Shown here piece after piece: positions 59,151 to 64,000 of a DNA stretch of 64,000 nt. Both the position numbers and the translations under genes were made by a program. Source of the DNA: Pardosa pseudoannulata (Eukaryota > Arthropoda > Arachnida > Araneae > Lycosidae); contig CM063506.1 of the NCBI GenBank assembly GCA_032207245.1, positions 42,805,624-42,869,623 of the forward strand. Direction: 5' to 3'. Position 1 is the first letter of the stretch. Each line of letters opens with the position of its first letter. The notes under the pieces were generated by a model that had not been told where the DNA came from, searched no databases, and saw only the letters and a program-made list of their open reading frames with translations.

Positions 59151-61340
59151 TAATATAAAATTATATTTTGATTTTATGTTTATATTTTACTAGTATAATA
59201 GTATAATAAAACATAAATATACAATTAGGATAAATAAGAATTAATAAATTAACCTAAATAATGACTCGTTAATATTAATAGCCCGAGCCAGCAATCTAGG
59301 TTAACTGGCTAATATGCTTCATATTTTGATTTCCTGTTACTATTTTACTAGTAAAATGTACAATAATGCATAAATTTATGATTAGAACAAATAAGAGTTA
59401 ATAAATTAATCTGTAGAATAACGCATTAATCTGGTTAGTTCAAGTAACTCCAGGATAAGAAGCTAGTGTTATTTACTTTTGATTTTACGTTACTATTTCA
59501 CTGGTATAATAGTATAATAATACATAAATTTACAATTATAATTAAGAAGAATTGATAATTTAAACTACAGAATGACTCATATTAATAGTCCGAGAAACAT
59601 AGGATAATGGCCTAATATGCTTTACATTTTGATTTCATGTTACAATTTTACGAGTAAAAAGCACAATAATGCATAAATTTACAGTAAGAATAAATCTGAA
59701 TTGATATAGTAATGCCGGACGATGGCCGATTGGTGAGGGTGTTGACCTTCGGTACTGGAGTTCGTGGGTTCGAATCCCACTAGGGCATGGATGTTCGTAC
59801 CCGTTCGGAATCGGCTTTAAGCTGTAGGTCCCGGTCTCATTAGCCCTCGTGTTGCAAAAAGTAGACCGCAACACTCCAAACCAAACCAAACCAATATAAT
59901 AATCTACAGAACGACACATTAATCTGGATAATTCAATAAACGCCAGGATAAGAAGCTAGTGTGATTTACATTTCGAATATATGTTACTATTTTACTAGTA
60001 TATTAGTATAATAATACATAAATTTACAGTTAGAATTAATAAGAGTTAATAATATAATCTAGAGAGTGACTCATTAATATTAATAGACTTAGAAACCAAA
60101 GATAACTGGCTAATACGCTTTACTACTTAACCTACGTGAATGAGACTTTACTGAATAGCGTAATACTATCTAGAAATCTATTTAAGCAAATATCAAGACG
60201 ATTGCTTCAGTAGTTCCCTAATTATGATGCATATGTCAAAAATGATTTTTAGCAAGTAAACAGCAATTCAACTATAATGGCCCAACATACATATCTGATG
60301 ATATTTTTTATACTACTTAACCTACGCACTTTGTTTTCTGTTACTATTTTACTAGTAAAAAGCACAAGAATGCATAAATTACAATTAATATAAATAAGAA
60401 TTAATAAATTAATCTACAGAATGACACATTAATCTGGATAGTTCAAGCAACGCCAGGATAAGAAGCTAGTGTAATTTACTTTTGATTTTATGTTACTATT
60501 TTACGAGTATAATAGTATAATAATACATAAATTTACATTTAGAATTAAGAAGAATTGATAATTTAAACTACAGAATGACTCATATTAATAGTCCGAGAAA
60601 CCTCGGATAACTGCCTAATATGCTTTACATTTTGATTTCATGTTACAATTTTACGAGTAAAAAGCACAATAATGCATAAATTTACAATAAGAATAAATCA
60701 GAATTAATATAATAATCTACAGAACGATACATTAATCTGGATAGTTCAAACGGCAGGATAAGAAGCTAGTGTGATTTACATTTCGAATTTATGTTACTAT
60801 TTTACTAGTATATTAGTATAATAATGCATAAATTTACAGTTAGAATTAATAAGAATTAATAATTTAATCTAGAGAATTACTCATTAATATTAATAGTCCT
60901 AGAAACCAAAGATAACTGGCTAATATGCTTTACTACTTAACCTACGTGAATGAGACTTTACAGAATATCGTAATACTATCTAGAAATCTATTTATTCAAA
61001 TATCAAGACGATTGCTCCAGTAGTTCGCTTATTATGATGCATATGTCAAAAATGATTTTTAGCAAGTAAACAGCAATTCATCTATAATGGCCCAACATAC
61101 ATATCTGATGATAATTTTTAAACTACTTAACCTACTTACTTTGATTTTCTGTTACTATTTTACTAGTAAAAAGCACAATAAAGCATAAATTACAATTAAT
61201 ATAAATAAGAATTAATAAATTAATCTACAGAATGACACATTAATCTGAATAGTTCAAGCAACGCCAGGATAAGCAACTAGTGTGATTTACATTTTGTTTT
61301 TATGTTACTATTTTACTAGTATAATGATACATAAAGTAAC
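59151..61340. repeat. Satellite F, ~155-bp monomers in an ~812-bp higher-order unit
   Basis: TTGATTT(T/C)ATGTTACTATT-type starts lie near 59164, 59321, 59477, 59625, 60480, 60627, 61139 and 61290. Equivalent monomers are spaced about 812 bp apart after removing the SINE. Each higher-order unit also holds a ~230-bp block with CTACTTAACCTACGTGAATG. A SINE occupies one unit only. No coding is seen. Confidence 0.9.
59714..59893 (+). mobile_element. tRNA-derived SINE, complete head
   Basis: The head GCCGGACGATGGCCGATTGG contains a polymerase III A box (TGGCCGATTGGTG, 59723-59735); the B box GGTTCGAATCC lies at 59767-59777. The spacing of 44 bp is normal. The body GGTCCCGGTCTCATTAGCCC is shared with the copy at 24562, and the tail is a repeated CCAAA motif. 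Flanks are ATATAGTAAT (59704-59713) and ATATAATAAT (59894-59903). An uninserted satellite unit reads across the site near 60706. Confidence 0.92.
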
Positions 61341-61524
61341 AATTGCAATTATATTATAACATAGTTTATGCAGTTCTTTCACCTAGAGTTTTCTGGTGAA
61401 GGCAAAACTTGTGTTATAAGAAGAGCTCTGTGAGTGTAAACAGTTTGGAAATCACTGTTACAGACAACGGACCTCACCTCGTTAAACTCTTTAAATACAA
61501 ACTTAGTAATGTTAGTAATGTTAG
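61341..61524. other. No gene recognised
   Basis: Short stretch between satellite F and a piggyBac-like element, with a slightly higher GC patch near 61380-61490. Confidence 0.5.
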
Positions 61525-62204
61525 TTAACACACTATGTGCGGGTACATTTCGCAGCGGAATTGTACCGGAAGCGGGCGTTTTAATCGTAAATTTTGTTAT
61601 TCAGTTAAATCTCAATAGTTCGAAAATTATTTCATTTTTTAACCAACTTTTTGTATTTTATATTGAAATATATAACCAAATATGTAAATAGAAATATATA
61701 AATAACAACCATAAGATTTGTGTAAACAAAAAAAATATTTTTTAGGAAATAAATTTATAATAATATCGTAAATATGAAAAATCAAATAGAAATAGTAGTA
61801 TATAGTTTTAATATTTTCGAATTATGTTTTATATAAACATTTTTACATTATAAAAGATGAAAAGAGCAATGATAAATCTAATAATGTAAAAACTAGTTTT
61901 TATTTGTCTAATTGTTTTCCAGAAACTATGTAGTAGACAAGAACATTCGGCTTCGCTGTCCTGTATGTACCATTATTTTTGTACCCACAAACAAATCATG
62001 TTGTTACACTAACCCGTACTAGTACGTGACTCGCGCTTAAGTACGAGGCACATCCAGAAAGCAAGTGTCCTGATGTTTTCCCCTTTAAAGTAAACGTCAA
62101 TAGCCGTGTCAATTGCGCATGCGTAATAGATCTATGAAGTATTAATCATATGCCAGCTGGACAAGTCCCGATTTGTTCCAGTAGTGGGGTAGCAGTGGTC
62201 TGAA

Positions 62205-62659
62205 ATGGAAACTCTAATTCTTTCTCCCGCCGCCGGCAAGGTTCGGTCAGTGATCTGGAATGCACAAAGTATTGCGCCGGTTTAAATTCATTGTCAGCTC
62301 TGTCAGGTCTATGAGCCTAAACTGACACCCGAACACAAAATTCAACGCTTAGGAGCAGCACTGACATTTCTGCTATGGTATCACGACGACGGCGACGAGT
62401 TCCTCGACAGGATCGTCACGGGCAATGAGACTTTACCCCGGAAACCAAGCAGCAGTCAATGCATTGACATCATAGTGGATTAGGTCAGGACCAAATCCTA
62501 ACAGACGCTGTCGGTACGGAAAAGGATGTGCACGGTGTTCTGGGACAGAAAGGCTGGTTCCATTCACAGGCGGAAGAGTTCTACAACAGAGGTATACAAA
62601 AGTTGATCCCATAATACGACAAGTGTCTCAATTCTGATGGTGGCTATGTTGAAAAATAG
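62205..62659 (+). pseudogene. mariner transposase with internal deletions
   Basis: Opens at ATG 62205. Recognisable pieces: GKVRSVIWNAQS (degraded first helix-turn-helix), CQLCQVYEPKLTPEHKIQRL (joins N-terminal and linker regions with a deletion between), GDEFLDRIVTGNET (first catalytic block, Asp changed to Asn), RMCTVFWDRK, then a jump to SQAEEFYNRGIQKLIP and the normal tail KCLNSDGGYVEK. The second and third catalytic Asp regions are deleted. At least three frameshifts are present. It is non-functional. Confidence 0.88.
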
Positions 62660-62725
62660 CTGGAACATTGCTGTGCTAGTCGTCAATAAATATGTCCGTG
62701 AAAGTGTGAGTTCTTTTTTTCTTAA

Positions 62726-63304
62726 AGTAAAGAAAGTCTCCAAAAATACTCTAAAATTTTATTGTGTCGGTGACCAATGTTCATGAATTTTTACTTTACC
62801 CTTTGTCGACTAGAAAATACGGGAAACCCATCGTTATTGTCCCTTTACTTCGTTATAGATATATAAATAGACATTATAGATTGTTAATTTTAATACACAT
62901 AAAACTCGTCAAGACCCGAAGATCGTTAAGAAATAATGGATTCTAAAAGTACAAATAAAAATATTCTTTAAGAGAATTATTTATATTTTTTACGAAAGTC
63001 ATAAGCTAATTAAGTGGTGCAATTAGAGGTACATCTGCTTCAAACGAAATACTTCGAAATAGAGATTTACAAAGCCATGAAAAGCTATCAGCGTCAATGT
63101 GCCTCAGGAATAGGAGTGCATTTCAAATCAGTCAAAGAGGGGTGCAGTTCCTAAACAATAGACCTGACCCTCCAAAAAAACTCCATGGTGAAAAATGCCA
63201 GAAGTACAATACATCCAATTTCGGACGTTTTTGGAGGTCGAAAAGTACGTGACAACCGCTTTAAAGACATCATCGGTTTGACGAGATTGTACGTGAAGTT
63301 AGAG
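62726..63304 (+). mobile_element. piggyBac-like MITE, family 2, copy C
   Basis: TTAA at 62722-62725 and 63305-63308, with the body in the same order as 42805-43420 (TTTTATTGTGTCGGTGACCA, CAAAGCCATGA, AGTCAAAGAGGGGTGCAGTT). The left terminus is shortened: about 30 bp of the usual CCCTCCCAGTGG end is missing. It lies in the mariner 3' UTR. Confidence 0.8.
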
Positions 63305-63439
63305 TTAAAAGATTAGGCAAACTTACTTTCTGGATGAGCCTTGTATCAATCGTCAGAAAAAGTACTAGTATGTGTCCCGCACTCAAATATCAATCGTCAG
63401 AAAATGTACTAGTACAATGTCCCGCATACAAGGTGTTAA

Positions 63440-64000
63440 GTTAGAAGTTTTCTTGTTTTCACCTAAGATATTTTATGAATTCAATTTATAAACATTCGCA
63501 AATTAAATCCTGTACAGAAAAAGAAAGGCAATTTGAACTGATTTCAAATACTTCTGTCATTTAATCAGAGCTAAGTAAAAGTGAAAAACAGAGCCATTTC
63601 TGAGAACGGGATTAATGATCCAAAATAATAAAAAATAAAGAGAAGGGAATCGGCACATTAAACGGTAGAGTATGGAAACGTAATGGATTTTAAAGTACTA
63701 AAGAGAGAGGAATAGTGTACCCCAAAAATCTTTTTTATCCTCATTTCTTCTTAATACATTTAATGACACAATTTCAGGAGAAAAGTTCCAACTTTATAAA
63801 AATGAAACAAAGTTAGTTTTTCGGTAATCTTTTAAAAAGTCTTATTTAGTGCTTAATTTTAAAGAAGGATGAATGAAGAAACAAGCTTTTGAGTTAAAAT
63901 TTTTAAAAAGCGTCTCATGCAATTTTTGTTGAGATTTACTTTGAAATTATTTCTTAAATGTAAAGTCATTTCATGTTGGTAATTATGTGTCACTCTTTAA
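63440..64000. repeat. Macrosatellite, end of A block plus B block, runs off the window
   Basis: AAACATTCGCAAATTAAATC then GAGAACGGGATTAATGATCC and onward through the B-block order. It shows the array continues beyond the window. Confidence 0.85.

Larger units (their letters stand above)
62044..63343 (+). mobile_element. mariner element with both ends and nested MITE
   Basis: The left end is CGAGGCACATCCAGAAAGCA; the right end inverse is CAAGGCTCATCCAGAAAGTA. TA lies on both sides (62042-62043, 63344-63345). It sits inside the piggyBac-like element and itself contains a MITE at 62726-63304. It is a different subfamily from the mariner at 2143. Confidence 0.9.
61529..63435. mobile_element. piggyBac-like element (family 4), deletion derivative with nested mariner
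   Basis: TTAA at 61525-61528 and 63436-63439. The left end is CACACTATGTGCGGGTACAT; the right end inverse is CACCTTGTATGCGGGACATT. Near the right end a ~44-bp unit (TATCAATCGTCAGAAAAAG to GTGTCCCGC) is repeated twice. Compared with 56481-57225 it lacks the transposase C-terminus: the joint is at AATAATG|TAAAAACTAG, with ATG shared by both deletion edges. Without the mariner it is about 605 bp. Confidence 0.85.

Noticed and set aside
59714..59790. Possible functional tRNA gene
   Set aside because: A and B boxes are present, but the sequence continues into a SINE body with tail and target duplication, and no full cloverleaf was evident.

Overview
This is eukaryotic repeat-rich DNA, most likely from an arthropod. 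It is strongly AT-rich, has long (AT)n runs, and carries remnants of mariner, Tc1, hAT, pogo/Tigger, piggyBac, Helitron, Jockey and I-type LINEs, BEL/Pao, an LTR and a tRNA-derived SINE. That mix is typical of arthropods, and arachnids fit well, but the species cannot be fixed from the sequence. I recognise no host protein-coding gene, no functional tRNA or rRNA and no CRISPR array. Every protein-like stretch I can name is transposon-derived, and nearly all are broken. The window could be a very large intron or pericentromeric/intergenic heterochromatin.

Layout. 1-7.1 kb: two copies of one host-like repeat; only the first has been hit by a piggyBac-like element carrying Helitron pieces, a mariner and a hAT (itself split by a piggyBac-like MITE). 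A Tigger-like element sits at the junction. 7.1-8.0 kb: short tandem repeats ending in a 53-bp palindrome. 8.0-10.1 kb: no recognisable gene. 10.1-12.4 kb: satellite A, about 196 bp, in a dimeric higher-order pattern. 12.7-16.2 kb: three compound (AT)n microsatellites. 16.2-19.2 kb: satellite B, about 376 bp. 20.1-21.0 kb: a dead Tc1. 21.7-23.6 kb: satellite C, about 377 bp. 24.0-29.5 kb: a chain of non-autonomous Helitrons carrying nested piggyBac-like MITEs, a SINE and a LINE fragment. 29.5-35.7 kb: mostly unassigned sequence with small retroposon relics. 35.7-64 kb: copies of a ~1.15-kb macrosatellite, interrupted by Helitrons, satellite D, a Tc1 deletion derivative, piggyBac-like MITEs, a solo LTR containing a 5-kb Jockey element, a Pao fragment, satellite F with a SINE, and a piggyBac-mariner-MITE triple nest.

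Main conclusions. (1) Element ends could be set at base level from target duplications (TTAA, TA, 8-17 bp) and, in several cases, from uninserted copies of the same repeat. (2) A Helitron family (5' TC, 3' hairpin plus CTAG, inserted at A|T without duplication) and at least four piggyBac-like non-autonomous groups dominate. (3) Local tandem duplication keeps acting on transposon-containing DNA, so insertions become part of the repeat unit. The best candidates for something undescribed are the macrosatellite, the Helitron family and the small piggyBac-like families.
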